Part shown: positions 36,814-45,652 of the stretch, in pieces
Layout of the letters: every line of letters begins with the position of its first letter
Numbering within the stretch: the stretch's first letter is position 1
Assembly (NCBI RefSeq): GCF_904063055.1
Contig: NZ_CAJFCN010000012.1
Coordinates: 1 to 64,000 of the forward strand
Origin: Pseudomonas paracarnis
Lineage (GTDB): Bacteria; Pseudomonadota; Gammaproteobacteria; Pseudomonadales; Pseudomonadaceae
DNA length: 64,000 nt
Direction: 5' to 3'
Notes under the pieces: model-generated
Seen by the model: only the letters and a program-made list of their open reading frames with translations
The model's database searches: none
Told to the model about the DNA's origin: nothing
Program-made: the position numbers and the translations under genes

Positions 36814-36844
36814 TGTTAGTTTTCGTCTTAAAAATGTTAGTTTT
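36814..36844. promoter_or_regulatory. Direct repeat, candidate LysR operator
   Basis: TGTTAGTTTT occurs at 36814-36823 and again at 36835-36844, 21 bp apart (two helical turns), in the 128-bp gap between the divergent LysR and GMC oxidoreductase genes. The spacing suits binding of a regulator dimer or tetramer to one face of the DNA. Confidence 0.4.
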
Positions 36845-36901
36845 TGCCCACCCGCTGTGCGTTTTTAAACAACGCCGGCTGGCCCAGGCTCTGGAGGCGA
36901 T

Positions 36902-37795
36902 ATGTTCGACTGGAATGACCTGCGGTTTTTTCTCGAGTTGCAGCGCAGTGGCCGCCTGCTCACCGCCGCCCAACGCCTGAAAACCACGCATGCCACCGTG
37001 GCGCGGCACATCGACGCCATCGAGAAAAGCCTCGGCACGGCGCTGTTTGTGCAGCACGCCCAGGGCTATGAACTGACGCCCGCCGGCGAAGCGTTGCTCA
37101 AGCATGCCGAGGCTATGGAAAATGTGGCACTGCTGGCCGAAGATGAACTCACCCATTCTGCTGCGCCCCTGGGCAAGATCCGCCTCGGCGTAGCCGAAGG
37201 CCTGGGCGTGATGTTTCTGGCCGCACGCATGGGCGGGCTATTTGAACGCTACCCAGGGTTGGAGGTGGAGCTGGTCGCGGTGCCGCGCTTTGTCAGCATC
37301 CTCAACCGCGAGGCGGAGATCAGCATTCACTTGGAACGCCCCAGCGCCGACCAACTGGTGACGCGCAAACTCACCGATTATCGCCTGGCGCTGTACGCCA
37401 GCCGTGCCTATCTGGCGCGTAACCCGCCCATCGAAAAACGTGAAGACCTCGCTGCCCATGCCTGGATCGATTATGTCGATGACTTGCTGTTCAGCCAGGA
37501 ACTGAAGTTCCTCAACAGCTTCTGCCGTAGCCCCAAGGTGGTGTTCCACAGCACCAGCGTGATCGCCCAGCACCAGGCGGCGCGTTCGGGGTTGGGCATT
37601 GCGGTGTTGCCGTGTTTCATGGCAGCTGGCGATGAGGCGTTGGTGCCGTTGTTGCCGGCAGAGGGCATTCAGCGCAGCTATTGGATCAGCTCGCGCCGGG
37701 AGCTGCACAAGTCGGTGCGGTTGCGGGTGTTGTGGGATTATGTAGTGGGGTTGTGCGCGCGGGAGCAGGGCTTGTTGCTCGGTGAATCCCGCTGA
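36902..37795 (+). CDS. LysR-type transcriptional regulator
   Basis: A 297-residue LysR protein. The winged helix is MFDWNDLRFFLELQRSGRLL then LKTTHATVARHIDAIEKSLG, the variant seen in LysR subgroups beginning with an aromatic-Asp-Trp start. The effector domain runs from about 90 to 285 (LGKIRLGVAEGLGVMFLA). The divergent arrangement with the GMC oxidoreductase and MHS transporter genes makes these its likely targets; a direct repeat in the shared gap may be its site. The ligand is unknown. Confidence 0.88.
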   Translation: MFDWNDLRFFLELQRSGRLLTAAQRLKTTHATVARHIDAIEKSLGTALFVQHAQGYELTPAGEALLKHAEAMENVALLAEDELTHSAAPLGKIRLGVAEGLGVMFLAARMGGLFERYPGLEVELVAVPRFVSILNREAEISIHLERPSADQLVTRKLTDYRLALYASRAYLARNPPIEKREDLAAHAWIDYVDDLLFSQELKFLNSFCRSPKVVFHSTSVIAQHQAARSGLGIAVLPCFMAAGDEALVPLLPAEGIQRSYWISSRRELHKSVRLRVLWDYVVGLCAREQGLLLGESR

Positions 37796-37811
37796 CGCAC
37801 ACGGATTAAAC

Positions 37812-37901
37812 GGTGGGAGCTGGCTTGCCTGCGATGGCGGCGTGTCAGCTTGCACATGAGTGGCTGATACACCGCCATCGCAGGCAAGCCAGCTCCCACA
37901 T
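37812..37901. repeat. Paired REP element
   Basis: GTGGGAGCTGGCTTGCCTGCG at 37814 with its inverse to 37899; the spacer holds complementary TGTCAG and CTGATA. It lies between the convergent LysR and DUF3857 genes. Confidence 0.85.
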
Positions 37902-37927
37902 TTGGATCGGGGTGTGTCAGGGGCAGT

Positions 37928-39787
37928 CTAGAACTTTACTACCTGATGCACCTGCTCGGCACAGGCCCGAGCCTCTTCAATCATCTTTCCGAACGCATCG
38001 CTGGTGACTTCGGCATGGGTCAGCCAGCGCTTTTTCTGGCTCAGGCGATAGTGGTAGCGCAGCGAGCCGTCCTCGAGTTTGCCGTCCAGGTCGAGGTCGT
38101 ACCAGGGCGAGCGCACCTTGCAGCCGGGGATGGCTTTTTCCATCTTCCCGCCAGCCAGGGTGTAGGTGTAGTCGTAGGTCTCTGGGTTGCCCAGGTAGAG
38201 GTCAGCCTGTTGCCCCTGGCGGCGATAGTTGATGTAGCCCTCCCAGCGGTCTTTCAAGGACGGGTCGGTGTAGACATAGTCATTGTCCAGTTTTTCCAGG
38301 GCGCGCTGATCGTTCATGCGGGCGGTGACGCTGTAGCCGTCATGTACCACAAAGCGGGTGGGTTCGCGGGTGATCTGGCAGTCGCTGATGTCATTGCCGA
38401 AGTTGGCGCAGATGTTCTGGTCGGTGGCGGTGGTGCCTTGCTGGCGGTCAGCGACGCTCAGTTGCATCAACGGCAAGCGGCTGAAGGTAATAGTCGCCTT
38501 GACCGCGCCATCTCCCTCTTTGCCGTACTGCACCTGTTTGTCCAGGCGTATCGAGACTTCGGGGCGCTCCAGTGGGATGTGTTCTTCGCGCACCTGGCCC
38601 TGCGCATCGTTGACCAATACCCAGCGGTCCTGAATGTCGGGCATGGTTTGGCCAGGGGCGAAGACCGGGTTGGTCGGGTCAAGCCACCACACCTGTCCAT
38701 TCACTTCGGCACGCACGATGGCATGGTTCGGCGCCTGGGTGCCGGGGATCAGCAAGGCATCGACCACGTCGCCACGGCTGACCCACGCGGTCTCAGCCTT
38801 GATGCCGCTGGCCTTGAGCATGGCCGTCAGCAGGGTCGCCAGGTCCTTGCAATCGCCGTAGCCGTGCTGCTCGATTTCCGCCAGGCTGAACGGCACATAG
38901 CCGCGCTCGGTCGCCCGCCAGTCACCCAGGTAGCGGTAGTGATCATTGATGTGCTGCATCAGCGCGGCCACTTGCTCAGCCGGCGCCAGGCTGCGTGCGG
39001 CGGCCACCGCGGTGGCGGCTTGCGCCGGCAGGGTGGCGCCGAGGATCTGGTTGTAACGCTGGGCGAAATCACCAAAGTACGCCTGGCGGTCCACGGCGCT
39101 GCCCACTTCAAGGCGTGGGACGCGCAGCAGCGCGGCGGCGGAGGATTCATTGATGTAGTTGAGGTAGGTCGGGGCTTTTTGCACCACGTCCAGGGTCTTG
39201 CCGTTGCTCGAAGGCGTTACCTTGAAACCGTCGAACAATTCACTTCGCCACTGGATCGGCCGTTCGGCGGTAAAGCGCGCCTTGAAGCGATCGCGGCGGG
39301 CTGAGCTGGGCCCGAATTTGAGCACATAGTGGAACTGAGTCATCAGCGGTTTGGCCGGGTAATGCTGGCGTACCGTGTAGCGGATCTGCGTGCCCACGCG
39401 CAGGTTGGGGAAGGCCAGGGAGGTTTGCTTGTCGCGGCTGAAGCCTTGGTCCGGGTTGGGTGCGCTGCGGGTATCGATTTGCGTGGCAGCCAGGGCGACC
39501 GGCTTGGCGCCAGGCTGAGTGGACTGTGCACTGACCACTTCAAAGGTGTCGGCTTCGGAGTAGTCGAAGTCGATGCGCGAGAGCATTTCGCGGCCGTTGG
39601 CCTTGAGAATTGTGTAGCGGTAGGTGGTGGTGCAGTCAGTGCTGGCGTCGCGGTTGAAGTGGCAGTGCAGCTCGGTGTCACTGGCCAGCGGGGCTTCGGC
39701 TATGGGTTGCAGGGCCGCGCTGACGGAATGGGAAACCAGCCCCAGACTGATCAAAATCAAAGGGCGGTGGAACGGAAAACGGTACAT
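37928..39787 (-). CDS. Exported DUF3857 / transglutaminase-like protein
   Basis: A 619-residue protein with a Sec signal peptide (MYRFPFHRPLILISLGLVSH, cleavage after SVSA). Residues about 60-230 are the DUF3857 domain. A transglutaminase-like core follows, with a complete triad: Cys in HGYGDCKDLATLL (about 305), His in NHAIVRAEV (about 346) and Asp in WWLDPTNPVF (about 360). The rest is beta-rich. Periplasmic; the family's role is undefined, possibly protein crosslinking or proteolysis. GTGs upstream open the frame, but the ATG at 39787 has GAGG six bases before it and begins the signal peptide. An Anr-type site lies about 140 bp upstream. Confidence 0.87.
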   Translation of the reverse strand: MYRFPFHRPLILISLGLVSHSVSAALQPIAEAPLASDTELHCHFNRDASTDCTTTYRYTILKANGREMLSRIDFDYSEADTFEVVSAQSTQPGAKPVALAATQIDTRSAPNPDQGFSRDKQTSLAFPNLRVGTQIRYTVRQHYPAKPLMTQFHYVLKFGPSSARRDRFKARFTAERPIQWRSELFDGFKVTPSSNGKTLDVVQKAPTYLNYINESSAAALLRVPRLEVGSAVDRQAYFGDFAQRYNQILGATLPAQAATAVAAARSLAPAEQVAALMQHINDHYRYLGDWRATERGYVPFSLAEIEQHGYGDCKDLATLLTAMLKASGIKAETAWVSRGDVVDALLIPGTQAPNHAIVRAEVNGQVWWLDPTNPVFAPGQTMPDIQDRWVLVNDAQGQVREEHIPLERPEVSIRLDKQVQYGKEGDGAVKATITFSRLPLMQLSVADRQQGTTATDQNICANFGNDISDCQITREPTRFVVHDGYSVTARMNDQRALEKLDNDYVYTDPSLKDRWEGYINYRRQGQQADLYLGNPETYDYTYTLAGGKMEKAIPGCKVRSPWYDLDLDGKLEDGSLRYHYRLSQKKRWLTHAEVTSDAFGKMIEEARACAEQVHQVVKF

Positions 39788-39923
39788 GGGCGCCTCGGGT
39801 GACACATTGAAACAGCTACCCGGCGGGTAGCGAGAAGGCGCCGGATGATAATGGATCTCAACGGCAAAGGCCAGGATTGTTCGACAATTTATCGGGCTGA
39901 AAGGCCCGTGCTAGAGCCTTTCT

Positions 39924-39937
39924 TTGATTTGGATCAA
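39924..39937. promoter_or_regulatory. Candidate Anr/Fnr box
   Basis: TTGAT-TTGG-ATCAA, an exact match to the Anr/Fnr consensus TTGATNNNNATCAA. It lies 137 bp upstream of the DUF3857 gene start and just past the 3' end of the glutamine synthetase-like gene, so the DUF3857 gene is the only one placed to respond. Confidence 0.45.
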
Positions 39938-39966
39938 GGTTTTTATGCCGCGAGCGCGTCACGCGC

Positions 39967-41313
39967 TTAGAGGAACCAGCGATATTCCCGCGCCTGGATC
40001 TCCTGCTGGAAAGCCAGGTGGTCCTGGCGTTTGTTCTCGCAATACACCTCGACAAATTCCGCGCCCAGCTTGTCGCGCAGTACTGGTTGTTGCTGCATGG
40101 CACGCACGGCGTCGAGCATTTCCACCGGGAAATCGGCGCCGCTGTTGCGGTCCTCGTTCAGTGGCGCGATGGGTTCGCGCTTGGCCTCAAGCCCATGCTC
40201 CAGGCCCACCAGGATCGCCGCCAGCACCAGGTAAGGGTTGGCATCGGCGCTGGCCAGGCGGTGCTCGATCCGCAGGTTGCGCGGGTCGGACTCGGGGATG
40301 CGCACACAGGCATCGCGGTCTTCAAAGCCCCAGCTCGCCCGCGTCGCAGCGTTAACCGTGCCGCCCAGGCGGCGGAAGGCATTGTGGTTGGGCGAGAAAA
40401 TCGGCATGCAGTGGGGCAGTAATTCCAGGCAACCGGCTACGGCGTGGCGCAATGGCTGCTGCTGATGGGCCGCTAGCAAGTTATTGCCCGCTGCGTCGTA
40501 AAGGCTGACATGCACGTGCATGCCGCTGCCGGGAAATTGCAGGTAGGGTTTGGCCATGAAGCTGGCGCGGTAACCATGCTTGAGCGCGACGCCACGGGTG
40601 CTACGGCAGAACAGGGCGGCCCAGTCGGCGGCGCGCAGGCCGTCATCGCAGTGGCCGAAGTTGATCTCGAACTGGCCGGGGCCGATCTCGGCGGTGATCA
40701 CCGTGATGTCGATGCCTTGGTCCTTGGCGGTTTGCGCCATGTCGTCGAGCACGTCGCTGAAACGCGACAGCCGTTCGATATGCAGGTTGGGCTGGTCGTC
40801 GGCATCCCCACTGAGCGGGTCGCGGGCAAATTGCGGCAGGCCGTTTTCCAGCTGTTTATCGAACAAGTAGAACTCCAGCTCAAACGCCACCACGGGATGA
40901 ATGCCCTGATGCTGCAAGCGTTCCAGCACCTTGGCCAGGACTTCGCGGGGTTCGAACTCGATGGGCGCTTCGGTGCCGTCCGAGGTGATGAGCATTTGCC
41001 CCAATGGCTGCGACTCCCAGTTCACCGGTTTGAGCGTGCCGGGCACCAATCGGCGATTGGCGTCCGGGTCGCCATCGTTGAAGCAGTAGTCGCCAATCTT
41101 GAACAGCCCACCCTGGGCCCCCAGTAGCACCGCATTCTGCGGCAGCTTCAGCGGGCTGCCGGCGGCGATTTTTTCAAGCATCTCCACTGGGTAGCGCTTG
41201 CCGTAGAAATGCCCGGGAATGTCCAGGGCGATCAGGTCGACATAGCGCACGTCGGGGTGGTTCTGGCGAAAGCTCCGTACTTCGGCCAGCAACGTGGAGG
41301 AATGGCTTTTCAC
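39967..41313 (-). CDS. Glutamine synthetase family, gamma-glutamylpolyamine synthetase (PuuA-like)
   Basis: A 448-residue enzyme of the GS type I fold. VVAFELEFYLFDKQL carries metal ligands, VITAEIGPGQFEINFGH continues the site, and PNHNAFRRLGG then ENRNSG-like NEDRNSGADFP close it. It follows the PuuA/SpuI group that ligates glutamate to putrescine or other amines, and lacks the adenylylation loop of GlnA. The start is GTG at 41313, with AGGAG eight bases before it; the nine codons upstream include that ribosome site and are not coding. The regulator gene ends 11 bp upstream, so it is an operon. Confidence 0.9.
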   Translation of the reverse strand: MKSHSSTLLAEVRSFRQNHPDVRYVDLIALDIPGHFYGKRYPVEMLEKIAAGSPLKLPQNAVLLGAQGGLFKIGDYCFNDGDPDANRRLVPGTLKPVNWESQPLGQMLITSDGTEAPIEFEPREVLAKVLERLQHQGIHPVVAFELEFYLFDKQLENGLPQFARDPLSGDADDQPNLHIERLSRFSDVLDDMAQTAKDQGIDITVITAEIGPGQFEINFGHCDDGLRAADWAALFCRSTRGVALKHGYRASFMAKPYLQFPGSGMHVHVSLYDAAGNNLLAAHQQQPLRHAVAGCLELLPHCMPIFSPNHNAFRRLGGTVNAATRASWGFEDRDACVRIPESDPRNLRIEHRLASADANPYLVLAAILVGLEHGLEAKREPIAPLNEDRNSGADFPVEMLDAVRAMQQQPVLRDKLGAEFVEVYCENKRQDHLAFQQEIQAREYRWFL

Positions 41314-41324
41314 GGGTGCAGCTC

Positions 41325-41882
41325 CTAGTTGTAAACCCACAAGACGCGGGCGGGCAGGTCGGTCAGGTTGGCGTAGCGGCAGTGGGCGAAACTGGCGAGG
41401 TGGAAGCTGTCGCCGGGGCCGAGGGTGACTGGCTCGGCTTCGTCATCCACCCACAGGGTCAACTCGCCTTCGAGCACAAAACCAGCCTGTTCGGCGCGGT
41501 CGCTCATAGTCTGTTCGCCGCTGTTGGCACCGGGGGCCAACAGGCTGTCGAGCATCGAGAACGCGCCGTTCATGCTCGGCGACACCAGGATGTCGGTGAT
41601 GCCGTTGGCGTAATACACCGTGCGCCGCTCGTTGGGGCGGGTCACCCAATCCACCGCCTTGGGTTTGGGCAGGCTGTAGAAATACGTGGTGGGCACGTCG
41701 AGGGCGTGGCTGATGGCGGTTAAATCGGCCACGGTCGGGCGCGACAGGCCACGTTCGACCTGGGACAGAAATCCCACCGATCGTTCGATTTTTTGCGCAA
41801 GTTGGGCCAGGGTGAGCTTCTTGTGCTTGCGCAGGTCGTGGATCAGCGCCGCGAGGGTGGCGAGTTCTTCTTGTGGGGTCAT
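41325..41882 (-). CDS. Cupin-containing XRE regulator (PuuR-like)
   Basis: A 185-residue regulator: an N-terminal helix-turn-helix (LTLAQLAQKIERSVGFLSQVE, about 25-45) and a C-terminal cupin sensor domain (FVLEGELTLWVDDEAEPVTLGPGD, about 128-152). This is the architecture of PuuR, the putrescine-utilisation repressor. It is cotranscribed with the PuuA-like gene, so it probably represses its own operon and is relieved by a polyamine. The ATG at 41882 fits the family N-terminus; another in-frame ATG at 41906 exists, and neither has a good ribosome site. Both lie inside a large dyad, so autorepression at the start is likely. Confidence 0.88.
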   Translation of the reverse strand: MTPQEELATLAALIHDLRKHKKLTLAQLAQKIERSVGFLSQVERGLSRPTVADLTAISHALDVPTTYFYSLPKPKAVDWVTRPNERRTVYYANGITDILVSPSMNGAFSMLDSLLAPGANSGEQTMSDRAEQAGFVLEGELTLWVDDEAEPVTLGPGDSFHLASFAHCRYANLTDLPARVLWVYN

Positions 41883-41929
41883 GAAATTTATATCGAATAA
41901 TTTCATGAAAAATTACATGATAAATTTCA
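41882..41929. promoter_or_regulatory. 48-bp nested dyad over the regulator start
   Basis: The outer arms TGAAATTTAT (41882-41891) and ATAAATTTCA (41920-41929) and the inner palindrome TTTCATGAAA (41901-41910) share the same centre at 41905.5. The region is very AT-rich for this genome. It is the obvious operator for the PuuR-like protein. Confidence 0.65.
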
Positions 41930-42024
41930 CGAAGGCAATCTCTGGCCACAGGGAAACCCGGCTGAATGATTGCGCGCCGCCGCGGTCGGAACCTGGGTAC
42001 GCACCATTAATTGAAGGAGCACCC

Positions 42025-42333
42025 ATGAAGTCGAAAACCTTAGCCGCTTGCCTGCTGGTCGCTGCCAGCTTTTCCTCCGTCAGCGCTGTCGTGCAGGCCG
42101 GCGATACCCCTCAGGAAACCGTGCAACCTTCAAACATCAACGCCCGTGACTTGAAAGAGGGTGATCGCGCCCCGGACATTTTGATGCGCGAGGAATCAGC
42201 GATTAAAGACTGGAAAAAACGCGGGCTCAAACAGCCCGAAGAAGAAAGCCAATGGGCGCGTGTAGGTGACAAGTACGTCCTGCTCAAGACCACCAACGGC
42301 ACCATCCTGGAGATTACGCCAGTCAAGAAATAA
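42025..42333 (+). CDS. RcnB family periplasmic protein
   Basis: A 102-residue exported protein: signal peptide MKSKTLAACLLVAASFSSVS with cleavage near VQA-GD, then a domain whose end (WKKRGLKQPEEESQWARVGD and KYVLLKTTNGTI) matches the RcnB pattern of a tryptophan-led helix followed by a W-x-x-V-G-D-x-Y-V/L-L strand. E. coli RcnB supports nickel and cobalt efflux by RcnA from the periplasm; no rcnA is visible here, so the role may differ. AAGGAGC precedes the ATG. The unannotated frame upstream (from 41686) belongs to the opposite-strand regulator. Confidence 0.8.
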   Translation: MKSKTLAACLLVAASFSSVSAVVQAGDTPQETVQPSNINARDLKEGDRAPDILMREESAIKDWKKRGLKQPEEESQWARVGDKYVLLKTTNGTILEITPVKK

Positions 42334-42421
42334 TTCCGCCGGGGCACCTGCTCGCTTCATGTTTCTTGCGTTAAGGTAACCGACCGCAATGGTCGCGTTA
42401 CCTTTGAAGAACGAGAGCAGG

Positions 42422-43615
42422 ATGCTTGCCACCATCAGAAACTACCCCCGCACTGTGAACCTGTTGCTGTGCGCCACGTTGCTGCTGACGCTGGCCAAGG
42501 CCATCACCTTTCCTTATCTCGTGATCTACCTCACCAGCCACTTCGCCTTGGACATTACCCAGGTCGGCCTGGTAATCGGCAGTTCGCTGATCGTCGGTTC
42601 ATTACTCAGTGTCTACGGCGGTTTCCTGGTCGACCGCATCAATAGCTATCGCCTGTTGCTCGGCTTGAGCCTGGTGTTTGTGCTGGGGTTTATCGGTACG
42701 GTGCTGGCGCAGAATATCTGGGCGTTCTATGGCTGCCTAATCCTGATCAACCTGGCCTACGCCGTCATTGATATTGCGGTGAAAGCCGGCTTCGCCAGCC
42801 TGCTGCCTGAAGACGCGCGCAGCGAAGTGTTTTCCATCAAGTATACCCTCACCAATATCGGCTATGCCGTAGGGCCGTTCTTTGGCGCGATGGTGGCCAA
42901 GCTGGATATCAGCTTGCCGTTTGTTCTGTCGGCGCTGTTGGGGCTGGGGTTTTTTCTGCTGTATGGGCGCTGGGGTGACCGTAACTTGGCCACGGTGGAC
43001 ACCACGCAAAAGCCGCTGCCGTTCCTTGCCGTCGCCCGCGTTTTGCTGCAGGACCGTCGCTTAGTGTGCTTCACCCTCGGCGGTTTACTCAGCGCGGTGG
43101 TGTTCGGCCAGTTCACGGCCTATCTGTCGCAATACCTGGTGACCACCACGACCGCCGAATACACCTACACGGTGATCAGCGCGGTGCTGACCACCAACGC
43201 CGTGCTAGTGATTGCCTTGCAGTACCTGATTGGCCGGCGCATCTCGCACCGTTACCTGAGCCAGTGGCTGATCGCTGGCTTGAGCATGTTCATGCTGGGG
43301 TTGATCGGCTTCGGGCTGTCCACCAGCGTGGTGGGCTGGGTGCTGGCGATGGCGGTGTTCACCGTCGGGGAGATCATCGTGTTCCCGGCCGAGTACATGT
43401 TTATCGACCGAATTGCCCCGGACCACCTGCGGGGCATGTATTACGGGGCGCAAAACCTGTCCAACCTTGGTGCCGCGCTGGGGCCGGTGCTGTGTGGGCT
43501 GGTGTTGGCCAGCCTGCCGGCCCATTACATGTTCTACATGCTGGGGGCGTTTATCGTCGCAGGTGGGGTGTTTTATTTCATGGGAGCGGCGATAAAGGCA
43601 AATCATCCAGCGTGA
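42422..43615 (+). CDS. MFS transporter, DHA1 (MdtH-like)
   Basis: A 397-residue, 12-span major facilitator. It opens RTVNLLLCATLLLTLAKAITFPYLVIYL, continues to GGFLVDRINSYRLLLGL (motif A region), then GFASLLPEDARSEVFSIKYTLTNIGYAVGP, the motif C-type antiporter segment characteristic of drug-proton exporters such as MdtH. The ATG at 42422 follows AGAGCAGG. Its end overlaps the opposite-strand DUF1652 gene by 38 bp. The substrate is unknown. Confidence 0.86.
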   Translation: MLATIRNYPRTVNLLLCATLLLTLAKAITFPYLVIYLTSHFALDITQVGLVIGSSLIVGSLLSVYGGFLVDRINSYRLLLGLSLVFVLGFIGTVLAQNIWAFYGCLILINLAYAVIDIAVKAGFASLLPEDARSEVFSIKYTLTNIGYAVGPFFGAMVAKLDISLPFVLSALLGLGFFLLYGRWGDRNLATVDTTQKPLPFLAVARVLLQDRRLVCFTLGGLLSAVVFGQFTAYLSQYLVTTTTAEYTYTVISAVLTTNAVLVIALQYLIGRRISHRYLSQWLIAGLSMFMLGLIGFGLSTSVVGWVLAMAVFTVGEIIVFPAEYMFIDRIAPDHLRGMYYGAQNLSNLGAALGPVLCGLVLASLPAHYMFYMLGAFIVAGGVFYFMGAAIKANHPA

Positions 43616-43850
43616 GCTTGCCGACGTTGTTGCTTTGCAGCTCGTAGCGCAATTCATCCACCATTTTCGCTACTTCCTGCGGGGTCTGCAGGCGGTTGGT
43701 GCTGATGCCAGTGACCACCAGGTCGACGCGGCCGGTCTCGGCATCATAGACCTTGAGGGTCAAGGACGCGTCCCGGCACAGGGTGAATTCGCACGTCAGC
43801 GGTGACAGGCCTTCTTCGATGCAGTTGCGCAGCTGAGAGAGGGTAAACAT
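43578..43850 (-). CDS. DUF1652 domain protein
   Basis: A 90-residue small protein of the DUF1652 family, which is common in Pseudomonas: MFTLSQLRNCIEEGLSPLTC at the start, then LTLKVYDAETGRVDLVVTGI and LQTPQEVAKMVDELRYEL. Soluble, no catalytic motif. The ATG at 43850 has AAGGAA ten bases upstream; the longer frame lacks such a site. The last 38 bp overlap the convergent MFS gene, so the two mRNAs are complementary at their ends. Several paralogues per genome are usual; function unknown. Confidence 0.85.
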   Translation of the reverse strand: MFTLSQLRNCIEEGLSPLTCEFTLCRDASLTLKVYDAETGRVDLVVTGISTNRLQTPQEVAKMVDELRYELQSNNVGKLTLDDLPLSPLP

Positions 43851-43952
43851 GCGGGTTCCTTCTAGGCATAAATACGATCCCTTGAAGGTTATTGCTTGCA
43901 CCGCCGCTCAATAAGGCGAATTCGCACTAGACGCACTAGTGCATTTGCAGGG

Positions 43953-45449
43953 TCAGGGCTTGTTTTTCAGGCGCAAATCACCGGCAAACAGCCCGCGTTC
44001 ACGAGCCCAGACGATCGCTGCACTACGGCTGTGCACCCCCAGCTTGGAATACACCGTGGCCACATGGTTACGCACGGTGTTGGGCGCCAGTTTCAGGCGC
44101 GAGGCGATCTCTTTGTCCGCCAGGCCCTCGCAGATCAGGCCCAATACATCGCGCTCGCGGGCGGTGAGGTCGGTGAAGGAAACATTCGGCAGGTTGGGGC
44201 TGTTGACGCTCTTGGCGTTGGCCAGCTTCTCGATCAGGGTCTGGCTGAACCAGGACGCGTCCTGCATGACTTCCTCGATGGCCGCCACCAGTTCCAGCTC
44301 CGAGCGTTTGCGCTCGGTGATGTTCATCAGCACCATCAGGTAGCAGGGCACGTCCTGGATAATCACGGTGTCGGCGGATACCACGCAGTCGATCACCTCG
44401 TTGCCTTTCTTGCGCACCTTGAGGTCCTGGCCTTCAAGGTTGCCGGCTTTTTCCAGGGTGGCGAACAACTGCGCGCCGGCCTGGGGGCTGTCGATGAAGT
44501 TGATGTCTTCGATGGATTTGCCGATCAGTTCCTCGCTGATATAGCCGGTGATGCTCATGAAGGCTTCGTTGATGTCTACCACCTGGCGGTTGTCGGCACT
44601 GCATACCAGGGTCGGCACGGGCGTCAGGCGGAAGGATTTGGCGAAGCGTTCTTCGCTCTGGCGCAGGGCGATCTCGGCTTTACGCCGTGGCTCCAGGTCG
44701 GTGAAGGAAAACAGCATGCAGTCTTCCTCGTTCATGTCCAACGGTTGGCCGGCGACGATCACCAGTTTGCTGCCACCTTCGGGCAGTCTCAGTTCGGCCT
44801 GCATCTGCGGGATGGTCGCGCCTTCGCCCAGGCGCTGGATCGCCAGGTCCTTGCGCTCGGCCTGTTCCAGCACATCCAGTTCATACACGGATTTGCCGAT
44901 GACCTGGTCGCGGTTGTAGCCGGTCATCTCCAAAAAACCCTGGTTGACCTTGATGTAGCGCAGGTCGCTGAGGCGACAGATCACCGCGGGCGCCGGGTTG
45001 GCGTTGAAGGTTTTCTCAAAACGTTGCTCGGCGCTGGCCCATTCGGTGGCGTCGCTGAGGATCAGCACCAGCAACTCCGGCTCACCCTGGGCATCGGTCA
45101 GCACCAGGCTGCGCAGGCGATGTACCCAACTGCGGTGTTCGTCGTCGGCGGGCGTGACTTCCACCACCACATCGCTGAACTCTTCACCGGCAGCCACGCG
45201 GCTGAGGGGGTAGCTGTCCAGTGGCAAGGGATGGTTGTTGCGATAGCGCAGGGCAAAGCGCTTGGCGTACGCCTCGGTATTGGCGCCCAGTTCCTTGACC
45301 TCGCTGACCCCATGCATGGTCAACGCCGCTTCATTGGCCCACAGAATGGTCTGGTCGACCTCGGCCAGAATCACACCGTCGGACAGTCCCGAGATGATGG
45401 TCTGCAGTTGGCGGCGGTTGGTTTCTTTGGCGAGAACATCCTGGGTCAT
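43953..45449 (-). CDS. PAS-domain LuxR-type transcriptional regulator
   Basis: A 498-residue soluble regulator with three PAS domains (about 10-130, 140-255 and 265-385, each with an N-terminal ILWANEAALTMHGV-, YIKVNQGFLEMTGY- or VVDINEAFMSITGY-type helix). An ITERKRSELELVAAIEE helix joins them to a C-terminal LuxR helix-turn-helix (about 425-485: FTDLTARERDVLGLICEGLADK and LAPNTVRNHVATVYSKL). There is no kinase domain, so a ligand or redox signal acts directly on the PAS domains. GGAG lies seven bases before the ATG at 45449. Transcribed alone; targets unknown. Confidence 0.88.
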   Translation of the reverse strand: MTQDVLAKETNRRQLQTIISGLSDGVILAEVDQTILWANEAALTMHGVSEVKELGANTEAYAKRFALRYRNNHPLPLDSYPLSRVAAGEEFSDVVVEVTPADDEHRSWVHRLRSLVLTDAQGEPELLVLILSDATEWASAEQRFEKTFNANPAPAVICRLSDLRYIKVNQGFLEMTGYNRDQVIGKSVYELDVLEQAERKDLAIQRLGEGATIPQMQAELRLPEGGSKLVIVAGQPLDMNEEDCMLFSFTDLEPRRKAEIALRQSEERFAKSFRLTPVPTLVCSADNRQVVDINEAFMSITGYISEELIGKSIEDINFIDSPQAGAQLFATLEKAGNLEGQDLKVRKKGNEVIDCVVSADTVIIQDVPCYLMVLMNITERKRSELELVAAIEEVMQDASWFSQTLIEKLANAKSVNSPNLPNVSFTDLTARERDVLGLICEGLADKEIASRLKLAPNTVRNHVATVYSKLGVHSRSAAIVWARERGLFAGDLRLKNKP

Positions 45450-45652
45450 AACGTCTCCGATTAGGGCAGGGCAAGGCACATTGGGTTACGACATCGTGGC
45501 CTCAGGATAGTGCAGAGTCATTGCCCACGGGGCAGTGCGAATGCACCAGACCATCTGGTGCATATGGGCCAGGACTGAACGTATGTCGTTTCGCCACACT
45601 CACACCCATCAAGGCGCATTGCCTTGCTCCTCAATTTGAAAAGGACCTTTGT

